Positions 49,803-62,642 of a DNA stretch of 64,000 bases are shown here, in pieces. Position 1 is the stretch's first letter; each line of letters opens with the position of its first letter. Made by a program: the position numbers and the translations under genes. The DNA lies in the NCBI GenBank assembly GCA_012861695.1, contig JAAOOA010000026.1, forward strand, positions 17,334,001-17,398,000. Reading direction: 5' to 3'. Under the pieces are notes generated by a model, which saw only the letters and a program-made list of their open reading frames with translations, did not search any database and was not told where the DNA came from. The DNA comes from Trematomus loennbergii (Eukaryota > Chordata > Actinopteri > Perciformes > Nototheniidae).

Positions 49803-49842
<40 letters not shown>
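49803..49842 (+). repeat. (CA)n microsatellite
   Basis: About 20 uninterrupted CA units. Confidence 0.96.
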
Positions 49843-49844
<2 letters not shown>

Positions 49845-50689
49845 TCCTGCAGTCTGTGAAATATTAATAAAATACTTCACTCAGCACAGCCAGCGTCTTT
49901 CCATGAAAGCACAGTGGTCTCGAGAGTCCCAGTCAAAGGTGGCTTGCAGGACTGGTTAGACTGGTTGTTGTGGACCCTTTCGTTGTATTTAGGTCAGGTG
50001 ACAAGTTTCTCAATGATTCAGTTTCACAGCAGTCAAACATCAGCAATTTGTTTTTCTTTGCAGTCTCTCTAGGAGTCTGGAAAGAGGAGATGGTGGCGTT
50101 CATGCAGACATAGTTAGAGATGGAGCATGAATTGTGTGTGTTAATGTGAGATTGGCAAAATGGTATGTACTGTGTCATTTACACTTTACACTAACTATAT
50201 CAATTATCAAAATTCATGCATGAACTGATCACTTAAAAAATATCTTTTACCAATAACATTTTTTGTTGTTGCTATTTTGGCCAATTATTGGTAATGATCT
50301 ACTCTGACCTCAAACTGATCTCCAAATAGATTGAAGGAAATGGTACACCATTTAAATATCTTATGACCCCCCTAATTCCCCACCACATTAAAAAACAAAA
50401 GCTCTTTTTGTATGTCGTATAGCCCTTACTGGCACCCTTTTCGCTTTAGAAAAAGATCTGTATGAATTAAAGTTCGCCAACTGCATATATTGTATAATTC
50501 ATATTCTTCAATGCACAGTTTACAGAAAAAAACAAATAACTAATTTGTTTAGCTAATTTCAAATAATAGATTAATCGTTGAAGTAAGTTTTTATACAAAA
50601 CATGACAGAAAATGCTTTTAATAGCCTCTCTGGAAATGTCCTTTTTTACACTGTTTGACATCACGTTAAACCGATACTATATTTGGGTT

Positions 50690-50910
50690 TTGGACTGACA
50701 AAGCAAGACATTTAAAGACCCTTCTTGACAAACATGGATCGACATTTTACACTATTTCCTGACATTTTATGATCAATTAATAAACCGTGAAAATAATATG
50801 CAAGTAAATCTATAATAAATAGCAGCCCTAGAAGAATATATCGCCGCTGTAAAATGATCTCAAACCATTAAATCCTGGCTATATTTTTTCCAACGTCAGA
50901 GAGAAAATTG
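50690..50910. repeat. Diverged duplicate block, copy B, within a fish dispersed repeat
   Basis: Starts TTTTGGACTGACAAAGCAAG and ACATTTAAAGACCC, then CCTGACATTTTATGATCAAT and GCAGCCCTAG. This is a common fish repeat (also at 63731-63990). It is followed by the GCCGCTGTAAAAT...AATCCTGGCT segment shared with copy A. Confidence 0.6.
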
Positions 50911-52924
50911 TATTTCAAAACCTGTAAATAACCCCATAATTTCTTTATTTATGGAGCATCTGGTGAATTGAAGGCATGAATTATACACTAACCACATCTG
51001 CAAGGGAAATGGAACAATGTAATATAAATGTGCACACGTAAACAGATTATTTTATTCATTCTTGTATTTAAATAGGTCAAATGAAATGTGATTCACCACC
51101 CTTTTTATGCACACTCCACATGTCTCACGAGTATTTGAATGGCGCGACATCCTGACCCTTTTTCACCTCATTTATGTGCTTTGCAATTTGTGTTTGCATG
51201 TGTTATTCAAATGCTGCAAAGTACATCCATCAAGTAAATAAAAATTCATTTAATAGCAATATATTATGTAGTGTCATTGATATTCAGCATAGTTTGACAC
51301 TTGATGTATCGTTATGATGTATGGGTTATGTTTGACCTCCGCCACCAGACTCTGACCGGGCCGATAAATTGATGTATGTTCCAAAGCCATTGTGACCAGT
51401 TTGACCTCTTTGTGTCAGCTTGTGGCCTGAGAATAATAGGGTGCTGAACAATGACCCTCCTCTGCCACCCATCAGACAGGAAAACCCCATTGACTGGGTT
51501 GTATATTGTTATGGTATTATCATCTGGCTGTGTTTGTGTTCTCATACAAGCATATACAAATATGAGCGTACTTGGCCACATACACAGTTATACAACAATA
51601 ATGCATGAAGGCATGACACCATCGTGCATGCACACACACAAACAGACACACACATTCAGTGTTTATGTTCCTTTAGGCCAGTAGCTCGCTGTGGGACAAA
51701 TACAGGAAGAGGATATTTACTGTGTTTCCTTGCCTGGTTTATTGGTTCACAATACTATCTGTTCACAGAATAGGCATTGTATTGAAATTCAACCGTTCCA
51801 TTTTGTGTTTCTGCTGTCAAAGTTTACTTTCATGTCAATCCTTATGATTCTGTGTACAGCTGGAAGAGTCACGGGAAAAGAGGAAATATAAGTGGATGTC
51901 ACGTAGGGCAAAAACGATGTGCCATTTGGCTTTTTAGTCATATTTTGTAAATCTTGTTGTGGTGGAACGTAGCTGCAGTAAGAATGGTTTAAGTGTAGTT
52001 ACTCAGGAAGTTCAATTAGGAAAATGTTGATATACCTGCATTTCCTTGGGTAGTTTCAATGTATCTTCTTCATAATTCTACTCTCCTAACTATCATTCAA
52101 AACCTGCAACAAATTGCATTACTTTTGATAACAGTACCAAACATAATACATGAGATTATTAGAAGTTCCACTTTAACCACTTACAACATAAACACGCTAC
52201 TTACCTTATAGTTCATAAGTAGGGCATTGGGAAACAAAGAGGCTTTTTCAAAAAGTGAAAAATGATGTGTGTTCCCATCCTGTGAATTCTTTCTTGGTCC
52301 ATATTACGCCCTTTCTAAAAGCAGGCAAATCATTTTCCCAAATCCAGCTTTCAAACAGGCAAATACAAATGAAAAAACCAAACCAATATTTTGGTTGCAT
52401 TTTGCATCTGGATAGCAGAATAACACATAAACTTCTGGCCAAATATTCAAGTAACTTGTGGGAAAGGTGTGGAGCAGATCTGAAAGACAGGCAACATAAT
52501 TCAACGCATTATTTTCAATTATGACACTTTTCTCTTGATACACAGTATGGGGCCCTTAACTTCTGTTTTATACGCCCCACCCCCCTTTGGAGTATGTCCC
52601 TCTCCCTCTGCCTTAATCGCTTTATCCCCCTAATCCCACCAAACGACAGCCAGTCATATAAATCAACATGTTTACAGTGAAATGTTTCCAATTAAAGAGG
52701 ACGCTCGTTAAGAAGCATCAATGGACACCGCTGGATCCTTAATTGCCTGGGATGCCAGTGTGTGATGCATATTAATTACGTATTAACCTCACACACACAA
52801 ACGGGCACACACACACACAAATGCATAAAAGAGCATTAAGTGTGTATTGCATATTAATTACCTATTACCCTTTGTGCTGTGCTTTAAGTGCTGCGTGGCA
52901 TCAGAAAGACAGCTTGCCCAAGGG

Positions 52925-52949
52925 CACACACACACACACACACACACAC
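52925..52949 (+). repeat. Short (CA)n microsatellite
   Basis: About 12 CA units. Confidence 0.9.
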
Positions 52950-53049
52950 TCAATACCACCAACGCGGTCTACTCACTTGCATTCACAATGAGGAATGAGC
53001 CATTTCAGTCAGCCAGCCATGACCATAACTAATCTCACCACAGCAATTG

Positions 53050-53053
53050 GTGT

Positions 53054-53084
<31 letters not shown>
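53050..53084 (+). repeat. Short (GT)n microsatellite
   Basis: GT run with one GTCTG interruption. Confidence 0.92.
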
Positions 53085-53462
53085 CTCAGATATGAAGATT
53101 TCTGTGGGAGTGGGAGTGTCTTTTAAAGATTATTTAACGAGTAAAGCACCTGATCCAAAGATCTAACAGCCTGACTGTCCTTGCATCTGGAGAGCCTTCA
53201 TCGTAGGACATCTATTAAAATAAAAAATGAAAAAATGATTAAATTCAAAGAAGAAAGTAGTCACTGAAAAAGGAGATTATTTTTAACGCTTTCCAAAAGT
53301 AGATATGTTTAATATTGTATCGGCTTAAATGTTGGAGTGTATGGTAGACTCTATTATAGAGATATATAATTCATTATTTAAAATGGCTTAATACATTTCC
53401 TGGTTTTGCTAAAAAACAAATGGGAATGTCTCAATCAACTTATTTGTACAAGTATACAGCTA

Positions 53463-53605
53463 TGCTAACAGCTTAATTAACACTGTATTTTTAGCTTAAT
53501 GCTGTTTGTACAGTGACAACATTTTTATTAGCATTTGTTTACCGTTCCCCCTTCTGGGTGTTTAGCGTGTTAGCATGCGGACATTTGCTAATGACGCGCA
53601 AAGTA
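53463..53605 (+). repeat. Direct duplicate, unit 1 ('GCTAACAGC...TTAGCATGC' repeat)
   Basis: Begins TGCTAACAGCTTAATTAACA and ends TAGCGTGTTAGCATGC with ATTTGCTAATGACGCGCAAA. A second copy lies about 203 bp downstream. The TTAGCATGC...GCTAAT core is familiar from a common fish repeat. Confidence 0.75.
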
Positions 53606-53665
53606 TGTTCTTTTTTTGGGGGAAATAACCTTTCATTCTTAAATATTTGTTTAAGTTTACATTAA

Positions 53666-53870
53666 TGCTAACAGCTTCATTCACGATGTATATATATTTT
53701 TTTACTTAATGCTATACTCGCGTGTTTATCAGCATATGTTAGCTAGCTCACTTCTTGGTACGTAGCGTGTTAGCATGCACAGATTTCCTAATGACGAACA
53801 AAGTAGCTGAAGCTTATGGTGATTTCATTATTTTTGCTATGATGATGCCTTTAGATACCATTCACAGAGC
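53666..53870 (+). repeat. Direct duplicate, unit 2
   Basis: Begins TGCTAACAGCTTCATTCACG and ends TAGCGTGTTAGCATGC, then CCTAATGACGAACAAAGTAG and GATTTCATTATTTTTGC. It extends further 3' into the same fish repeat than unit 1 does. Confidence 0.75.
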
Positions 53871-55226
53871 CACACAAAAATAGAACTCAAAACGAAATGT
53901 TTTCTTCATATTTAAGCATACACATGTGACTATGTATGTATGTCTATCATTTCTATTAACAACTGTTTATTTCGCTGTGGCAGATGGTGTGTACAGTTTC
54001 TTGTAATCACTTATTCACATGTGCATTAATTCAGTTGCCATTTAAGTGGCATTTAGTCAACTTACATGTTGTTGTCCTATCTTGTCCTGACAGCCACACC
54101 ATTGGCTTTAAGGCCTACCCTTCAGCTTTTTAGAGTCCATACTGAACACACATGTTCTCTTTCACTCTCTGTGGCATTTTAATCGCTTTATCCTAGTTTC
54201 TGGCTTCAGCTGGCTGCCCTGACCTTCATGTCCCCTTTTGCCTGCATGTGGTACATCTTTAAAATGGAGAAAAAACATCCAAAAAGGCGCTTGATATAAC
54301 CATGTAGTCACTCACACTCATGCTGTCAAGTCATGTCCAACAATACATGCTTACAGTTGATTACCACACATGTTCATTTTTCCTTCAGAGCATGTGTAAT
54401 CTATGTAGCCTGAATGGAAATGAGCTAGAATTAATGGTAATAAATAACCTAACATGTACACTGTTGGTGCGTGTTAGTGCACTGGAATTGGTTTTCATTA
54501 AAGTGGCATGCGATGGATTTTTTTTTCACACCAATTTGCACATTTTAATTGCAAATGTTTATATCGTTCTCATGATCATGTGCAGATTCCAGAGGAAATG
54601 GATGCATTATATTAATTTAATCAAAACCTGTCATATCATCTTTGACACCACATTATTAGCCAATGTGTATTTGTCTATTTACATATCTACTTCTATCAGG
54701 CTGGCTGTGTCTTTATTCAGCAATGCAGTTTGGTTTTTACATATGCCACAATGAAGTTTACATTTTTACTAATCCATCGTTTAATTCTCTAGGATTGTAT
54801 AGTTACTATATTGCCTCATATATGTTCCTGTTGTATGTGGAATAAATAATAAGTAGTTACCCTCTGCAACAGACAAAAAATCAACAAAAACTCCAAAACA
54901 ATAACAGGAAATCCAAAAAAGGAGCCACCATAGTACCATTCTGTGCGCACAGCATGCTGTTTGATTGACAGGTGGTATTTGGTAGTGCAGCACAGGCACA
55001 AAACAGCAGGTGAGAGCTAAGCACCAAAGATAAATAAATGTGGGTGGGTGTGGGTGTTTTAAATGAACTGCCACCCCATTTTTATTGCTTTGACCATGGG
55101 GGGTTTTGGAGGATGAAATGACTATGGCAATAAATCTGTATGTATGCAACCATAAATGTGCGCGTGGTGGCGGGCAAAGGCAGACAAAGGATCTGATGTG
55201 TCCTACTGCCCTGAATGCTGCAGACC

Positions 55227-55228
<2 letters not shown>

Positions 55229-55276
<48 letters not shown>
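55229..55276 (+). repeat. (CA)n microsatellite
   Basis: About 24 uninterrupted CA units. Confidence 0.97.
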
Positions 55277-55279
<3 letters not shown>

Positions 55280-55607
55280 AGAATGTAATGAGGCTGTACA
55301 TCATCATTGGAAGTATAAGGAAGTAAATGGAAATGCGTTGGGATCCATTTTACTGTATTCTACGAAAAATGTAATGGCAACAACAACAAAAAAAAGTCCA
55401 CATCTTTTCACATCTGAAAAAACCTAACCCCCCAGGGCATACGATACTGTCTGTGTGCTGTTGAGCATGAATTATGTCATCAGCTGTATGACTATCTGCT
55501 CATTCAAAATTAGGTCATCAACACAAATGTCTCCACATCTTAGTAATTAGGGTTTGTGTGGTAACATACATGCCAAGCACATACGAAAATACACAAGACT
55601 TATTTTA

Positions 55608-55731
<124 letters not shown>

Positions 55732-57182
55732 AAGCAGAGGTGAGACACAGAGCGATTCAGGGCAGAGGGAGAATTTTTCAGGCCTAATGTTCCATGACAA
55801 AGGACCAAGGTTCCGTCAAGGGGAATCAGAGCCATTGCCGCCAAACGCCTGAAACACACACACACAGACACACACAAATCTCCCCTTATATTCCTCCTTT
55901 GTCTCATCCCCTCTACTCTTTTTCTCACCGTCCTTGCTCGTAAACTTGTCTTCCTTCTTCCTTCCCTCTCTCCCGCCATTTTCCTTTTTACCTTCCCCTT
56001 CTTTCTCCCCTTGTATCCCTTTGTCTTCTTACCTGTAGTTGAATTATGTAGTTGTTAATCCCAGTTGCAGCCTGAATGGGCTTTACAGCAGGCACATTTA
56101 TAAAACAACAGCTCCTAACCTTTAAGGCCTTGGAGGACATCGCCTCTCTTTTGTCCTATACTCCTCTCCCTCCCTGTCTTCTCCTTATGAAACATTCATT
56201 TATCTCTGACTATAGAAAATCTATGGGCATCTTTGCAGCCCTTCTTGTAAAAAGTCAAAACGCATCATTAATTCATCCTCTGTGTCGATTTGTAACTGCA
56301 TGGGTGCAACGGCAAAAATCAGCAGGAACAACAATGCGACGATAAGTCAGTCATTGATTGGCTTTGGGGCGTAACCATGGAGACGGAGGTTGATTATGTA
56401 TGCTTGTTAACAATGTGAGTGTGTCACCCCGCTGTTTACCTACTCCACTTAGATCTGTCTGATCTGAGTGTATGTTTGTGTGGGAGGAAGAGAGATTATG
56501 TCTGTGTCTGTTTGTATATGTGTCACATATGGGGGCTCGGTGGGGACAATATTGTGCAGCAGATGCACAAAATTCTCAATAAGGTTACAGTACATTAGAT
56601 TTAACTTATCCAAAGGGACTTAAACAAAGGGGGCATTCAAACACAAAGAATCACACAAAACAAAAAACAAGATTCCTGTGAGTGCATTAGCTTTTTAATA
56701 AGCAAAAGCACTGACGGGATGCTCCACAAAAGGAAAAGAAAAGTCAAAAAAGTGTTTATTTTTGTTAAGATAATACAACTTGAAGACGAGAGCAGGGTTT
56801 CACAGGTTGGATAAAGCAATAATCCCTAGAGGGAGATAAAAAGACATCAAAAGGAACAAAGAAGGAAATACAAATGCAACACAAACTAGATGACAAATGA
56901 TTCTTTTAAATTCAACACCGGTATCTCTGATGAGGAACCTCAAAATAACCAGAACCATCCAGGCAAATTGTTTTTGGTTTTGATGCTGACCTCCTTTTTT
57001 TTCAAAGGAACTAACCATGCTGTCTTGCTTTTTCTCTTCCCCCACTTTTCTTTTTTTTGTACCTCTCTCCCCATGACCCTCTTCCCTTTCGTATTTGTAC
57101 GTCTCCTCTTATCATCTCATCTCTTCTTTATCCAACCCCAAACACTCCATGCCACCCGCCCCCTCCCCTCCTCCTCTATCAG

Positions 57183-57338
57183 TCTGCAAAGTGGGGTTTT
57201 ACCGCTCGCTGCTGGAGTCTCCGGCCTGCAGTAAATGTCCCCCGCACAGTGTGGCCAGGCAGACGGGAGCCACCGCCTGCAGTTGTGAGGATGGATGGTA
57301 TAAGATCGACTCCGACCCTCCCAATATGGCCTGCACAC
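57183..57338 (+). CDS. epha5: epha5 coding exon 4: Cys-rich EGF-like module
   Basis: A 156-bp exon that completes codon 295 and encodes residues 296-346. The acceptor follows a long pyrimidine tract ending CTATCAG; the donor is GTGAGG. The peptide has the Eph cysteine-rich pattern: CKVGFYRS, ACSKCPPHS, ACSCEDGWYK and DPPNMACT. In the family this module lies between the sushi-like segment and the first FN3 domain and helps receptors cluster on the cell surface. Phase 1 at both ends keeps the frame with its neighbours. KCPPHS and DPPxMACT are near-invariant in EphA receptors. Confidence 0.96.
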
Positions 57339-57784
57339 GTGAGGATAAAGCCCCTTTATATTTGCGCATGCTTAAGTCTTATTTACCTTTATTTTTGGAC
57401 ATAGAGTTGCAGAAATAACATCATGTTTTTAAAGTTTCTTCCCCCCCTTACAAGACGTTGACAATCAGAAAAGTAGGTGGTCTGATCCCCAGACCCTGCA
57501 GCCAACATGTTGAAGATACATGACCCTAAATTTGTCCAAGTGGAATTCAAAGCCATGGCAATGTTCAGGTTTAGATATCTCTCCCAAAGACCAATTTCCA
57601 CGTATTCTTTTCAGGGGTTTGGATTGAATCACTGACCCTCTGATTGGTAGATCAGTCATCAAGCCCCTGAGCCATAGCTGCCCCTTGTACATGTATATGT
57701 TGAAGCACTTTTAAGAAAGACTAGATAAGTGCTATATAAATGCAGTCCATTTACCATTAACATGATTGGTCCTTCTTCTCTCAG
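57339..57784 (+). other. epha5 intron 4 (446 bp)
   Basis: A short phase-1 GT-AG intron between the Cys-rich and FN3-1 exons; about two thirds of it is SINE-derived. Confidence 0.9.
57463..57757 (+). mobile_element. SINE-derived fold-back insertion filling intron 4
   Basis: A plus-strand SINE head (AATCAGAAAAGTAGGTGGTC, TGATCCCCAGACCCTGCAGC) at 57463-57535 is followed by a minus-strand tRNA-like head at about 57613-57684, seen as the reverse complement of GGGGCAGCTATGGCTCAGGG. A plus-strand tail then reads GTGCTATATAAATGCAGTCC and ATTTACCA. The parts are known fish SINE pieces; their arrangement suggests one SINE inserted into or fused with another. Confidence 0.65.
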
Positions 57785-58123
57785 GCCCTCCATCTGCTCC
57801 ACGCAACGCTATCTCCAACGTCAATGAGACCAGCGTCTTCCTGGAGTGGTCCGTCCCCATGGAAACGGGTAACAGGAAGGACGTGCGCTACAACATCCTG
57901 TGCAGACAGGTCCTGCCAGAGGGGAGGGGCTTGGAAGAATGCGGCCCAAACGTGCGTTTCCTGCCCCGACGCGTCGGCCTGTCAAATACGTCGGTCATGG
58001 TGGCCGACCTGCAGTCACACACCAACTACAGCTTCCTGCTGGAGGCCATCAACGGGGTGTCAGAGCTGGCAAAAGAGCACGCCAAGCAGTATGTGTCACT
58101 CAATGTGACAACCAATCAGGCAG
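57785..58123 (+). CDS. epha5: epha5 coding exon 5: first fibronectin type III domain
   Basis: A 339-bp exon encoding residues 347-459. The acceptor is TTCTCTCAG and the donor GTATGT. It opens PPSAPRNAISNVNETSVFLE, very close to EphA5 as I recall it, and continues with GNRKDVRYNILCR, EECGPNVRFLPRR, SHTNYSFLLEAINGVS and ends YVSLNVTTNQA, the usual close of the Eph FN3-1 exon. Four N-glycosylation sequons are visible (NET, NTS, NYS, NVT). It leaves in phase 1. No later exon (FN3-2, transmembrane, kinase, SAM) is seen between 58124 and the window end, so the gene is truncated only by the window. Confidence 0.96.
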
Positions 58124-59699
58124 GTATGTTGCAAGCGATTTGTCACATATGTCAATACTTGCTTTTGCTTTCCCCCAATCACAGCCTCCCATGAGTTCTC
58201 CAATCTGCACCACAGCTGTCCTGTTGTAGCAAGTGAATTTCACAACAAATATCTTCAACTGACTCTTTTTTTCCTTATTGAGACTTCCACAGACCAACCT
58301 GATGTGTCAGATTCCTGGCGCGAATATCTGGGTCTGAGAACAAAGACGCCAGATGATCATATTATAACAGCATTTGTGCAAAACGTTGCTTCTATTATTG
58401 TTTTTTTCTTGTGCGCCATCCATGCTGTGAATGAGGGAACATTGCACAGTGGAAAGCTTCTTTGTTTTGCTTTTGCATCCAGATTTGTCATTGAAAAAGC
58501 AGCTTGCCCCCTCGACTAGTCGGTGCATTTCATCAACAAGATTTGCAGGAATCTAGGCAGTAGTGAAAGCGCTTGATTTGCAGGCTGCTGGTGTGTGGGG
58601 TGTGTTGTTTGGTAGCAGGTGTCATTCTGCATGCCTATCAAAGTTTAATCAAGCTGATGACATTTTATTTTTAGAATGGGAGGTGTAATCAACTCTGAGC
58701 AAAAAAGAAAACTTGAGCTGGTATAATGTGTTGTAGCTGCTGGCAATATTCTGTTATCTGCAAGCCAGAGTGATTTAGAAAATATGTGTGGCTATAAAGT
58801 ATAATTGAGCAAGGCACTAAACTCACTACACTAAAGTGAGCAGCACAGTGGCCAAACATAAAGACCACTCTAATATTAGACAATGAAAGACTCCAGCTAC
58901 TCCCCATAGCTGTAAATATTGGAATGTTTGCTGGCTGGCTGTTTTTAAAATGGAGATAAAAATTCACACAGGGTTTGGGAGACCATTTTTATGTTTACGG
59001 GAGTTGTTTTATCTGCTCGTAATGAAATGGTAGCACACGGTGGAATGAAATGAGAAAAATACAAGATTAATGCTTTCCTTCCCAAGGCTTCCATCTGTAG
59101 AATTGTTTTCCTGAAGGACTGTGTCTGTTCCTGTTTTTTAACAAATGGTTAATTGGCAGTCAAGTCATACAGTAGTAAGGAGTAGTGGGATGGGCAGGCA
59201 GATGGTGGTCTGACAGTGGAGGGTACTGCCGGCCCTTTAACTGTGTTGTCATTGTGGCTGTCAGCAGACTGAGTGGATTACACCCAACAGCACCCACATT
59301 CAGTTTAGTAGAGATGCAGCTATATTAAAGTGATCCAGTCACTGGGGCCAATGGAGATTAAGGATTACAGATTACACATGGCTGGCAGAGTCACAGACAG
59401 GAAAACCGGGCTTCCCTTTGGCATGCATGTGATACATGCATGCATTTATTCTAGTGATATTAGACAGATAGACAAGCTTACATTTGAAAATATAATCAAA
59501 AATATCCCATACATCCAGGAACTGTTGAAAAAAAAACATCCACATGAATTCCCAAAAACATAACTGAAGTGCTGTCAAGGCCAAAAGAAACATTTGTTCC
59601 TAAATATAGTGGAAGAGTACCTGGTCATTTATGTGTAAACAAGTTAAAAAAAGCCCTGTTTGTAAGGTTAAAAGTTATGAAGCCTCACAAAGGAGGTCA

Positions 59700-59815
59700 G
59701 GTTAGATCAGATTTACTTTATTGATCCCAAATTGAGAATTGAGAATTGTTATAGCAGCATGTCAACAGGGCATTGCACATATGTTTATAATAAAATAAAA
59801 TATAACGGCAAACCC
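59700..59815. repeat. Fish retroelement-tail-like fragment
   Basis: AGATTTACTTTATTGATCCC, then AAATTGAGAATTG and GCAGCATGTCAACAGGGCA, resembles the TTTATTGATCCC 3' region common to fish non-LTR retroelements. Short; the family was not determined. Confidence 0.45.
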
Positions 59816-60517
59816 TCTGACGTTAAATCGGGAAAACAACGTTTTTGCCATGATTTTATTCCATTTAGTGACCTATAAAGCCATTACAGAATAGTATAGT
59901 AGCATGTTTAGCCAACGACTTAACATCATATTATTTTAACTCTCTTTCACTGTCCTTGTAATTATGCCTGTCAATATGGGCTATCATTTCAAAAATGTTC
60001 TTAAGAGACTATAATAGCAATTGATTCAATTGTCTTTTGGGGTAATCATTTTATTTTAGGAAGGGTAATAAAGCAAACGGATGAAAGAGAAATACTTGAT
60101 TGGATAATAAACGAAGCATTGGAAGCCTGACAGGTTTTAAACAGCTAAGCCAGCAGTGATGTTAGGCTGTTCCAAATGTCTAAAATACAGATTGCAGAAC
60201 ATGTGTGCAAACATATGTGCTGACATGCGAATGTTTAGAAGGTTCAGTCGAGTCATTTACACTTAACTCTAAATACTATAAAATATGTGCTGTTAAAAAA
60301 GAAAGAAGGTATTATAACTGTAAGACTGCTCATTTCTCACCTGTGGTGTTACCCATCAGTTCAGTTTCCAGAAGATACAGATGGTGTCCAGACTGTTTGA
60401 GTAGAAACGTTATATGAATATTCAATTAATGTTTTAATTATTACAATTTCTCAAGTTATTTTTTCTGATCCATTGGGTCACAATATAATATAAGGGTCAC
60501 AATATAATGTAAATGTA

Positions 60518-61133
60518 GGGTGACCAGTTGTCCCACTTTTTGACAGTCACCCGTCTAAAACCTGGCTTTTATCCAATGGCTGTTTAGCTTTTCACCATAA
60601 GCTGTTTCAGATGTTAATCAATCAACAACGGCTCGAAATGTATTTACTAATGAGTGTAGCCGGTGGAGGGCGATTCTAAGAAATGTCTTTGTGACATTTA
60701 CCATAGTTTATTTTTCAATCATGCATGGAGGTGAATATGATTTAAAGCAACACTGCATGCCCAACTCACAAGAAATGCCTGGCTCAAGACAAATGTCAAT
60801 CTATGGATACATTCTTACTGAAACCAAAACAGGGTTACCAAACACATAAGGTTTTAGCAGCTGAAATAATGAACATGTCCCACTCAGTCATTTTTTCAGA
60901 CTTAGACATAGCAAAGAAATACGGACATGTTGGCGGATGATTGTTTGTTGTAAAAATGAATCCACTCAAACCGAATATATTTAAGTATTTTACTATTTTT
61001 GCAAACAATAAACCTAGTCAAGCGTTGTCAAAAATACTTATAAGCTAATAGTTTCAATATCATTTTTTATTTGTAAGGGTTAGATGGACAAACAGCATTG
61101 TTCCACATGTGGCTTGTTGGAACCTGGTCACCC
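60518..61133. mobile_element. 616-bp TA-flanked inverted-repeat element
   Basis: Ends GGGTGACCAG and CTGGTCACCC are perfect 10-bp inverted repeats, each bordered by TA (60516-60517 and 61134-61135). TA target sites suggest Tc1/mariner-type mobilisation. There is no transposase frame. Confidence 0.7.
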
Positions 61134-62285
61134 TATGTAATGATACACCTGGAAAGAAAAAGCATGAAAACTAAATTAATTCATTTTTTTCTAAATGTCC
61201 CCAAATATTTACTTTTGTTCTGGAATATTAAATATTTTACCCCTATAGACCTCCAAAAATATGCAAATGAAACGATCTGATAATGAAAAAGCACTCTGCT
61301 CACTACTCAATGACATACATTCACAAGTAGCAACTTCTTAATATTAAGCAGCACTTACACTACTAAACTAAATGTGCCTGATATGACTTATGATCATATC
61401 AACTTTTGCTCCCATCTTGCTTCAAGTTACTCCTCCCCAAATCCATTATAGTGCCTGGTGAACATATCCAGTGTCATTGACAGATGTTGCTAGAAGTTCT
61501 GCTGCACTTTTAACCACCCAGCCGTGATTTCGAGGTGTTCACACCCTGAGTGCATTTATAAAAATCACTGTAGCGAGGTTAGGACTTCAACCACCGGGGG
61601 TCTTTCTATCAAATGATTTCCCAAAGTAATCCTAACAATCCTGTTAACAATAATCCTGAAGCATTACTCGTAATGAACAGTTTAACACCCTGCCTCGCCT
61701 CTGTGTCACACATGTAATTACCCAATGAGGGCTTTGATGAGCGCTGTAAACATCTGCGTTGTGTGACTGTGCTTCTGCTTGTGAGGGTAAAAGAGTTGAA
61801 AGAAGATGGAGGGACGGAGGCGGCGGGGGGGGACTCAAACAGACAGAGACTGAGAGAAAGAGCGAGAGGATCTGCCGTTTGATGTGTGGGAAGTGTCACA
61901 TTCCATAAGGGATCCGTGAAGTAGGTGATTTCACAGTGTCCCTGCGAAGCCCTGCTGAATAATAAAGTGTTGGTACTCGTGGAGAGGTGAAAGGCAGGAG
62001 GGAAGGACAGAACAACAGGATGGAGGTAGAGTTAGAAACTCTAGAAGTAGTTGGGGAAGTTGTGATAAAAGGTGAGGGAAGAAGCAGTAAAGTAACAGGG
62101 TATAAATATAAGGTTCACAGTTGCTTTGTGTTAGTTCAAAAAACACTTAGAGGTGTGGTGTAGCTTGGCAATTTAATAATAGAAGTCATATATTTTGCTC
62201 CACTTTGATGTTTTTGTACACAGAAAATACATTTTTGATAAGGTAGCTAGCTAGCAGCCACTATTAGGCTCATGAATTTATTTAA

Positions 62286-62642
62286 AGTTGCCCTATTGTG
62301 CTCATTTTCAGGTTTCATAATTGTATATTTGCCTCTACTGTGACATGTTCCATACTTTAATGTTCAAAAAAGCTCTATATTTCCTCTTTTCACTCTCTGT
62401 CCGTTAGCGTTTCATGTATAATGTGTTGGAGCGCTAGCCAACTGAAGTGCGAGTGTTACATCGTGATGTCACTATGTCGGGGGGAAGTAAACAAAGGACT
62501 ACGATTGAGGAGGGGGGGGAGTGTGTGGGAGAGAAACTCCCACTTCAGGGAACTTTGGGATTTTAGCCTTTGCAGACCATTTACATGCACTAAAAGCTAT
62601 ATAACACACTACAGGAAAGGGAAAAAGCTAAATAGGGCCCCT
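62286..62642. mobile_element. TTAA-family MITE, copy 4 (357 bp, promoter-like core deleted)
   Basis: Left end AGTTGCCCTATTGTGCTCAT, right end AATAGGGCCCCT, flanked by TTAA at 62282-62285 and 62643-62646. It lacks the segment with the two ATTGG boxes and the CCCGCCCC box found in the other three copies: similarity jumps from CTCTCTGTC to TCATGTATAATGTGTTGG. Confidence 0.88.

Noticed and set aside
54320..54754. 144-codon plus-strand open frame in intron 3
   Set aside because: AT-rich, no domain, within the intron of a well-supported gene; probably chance.
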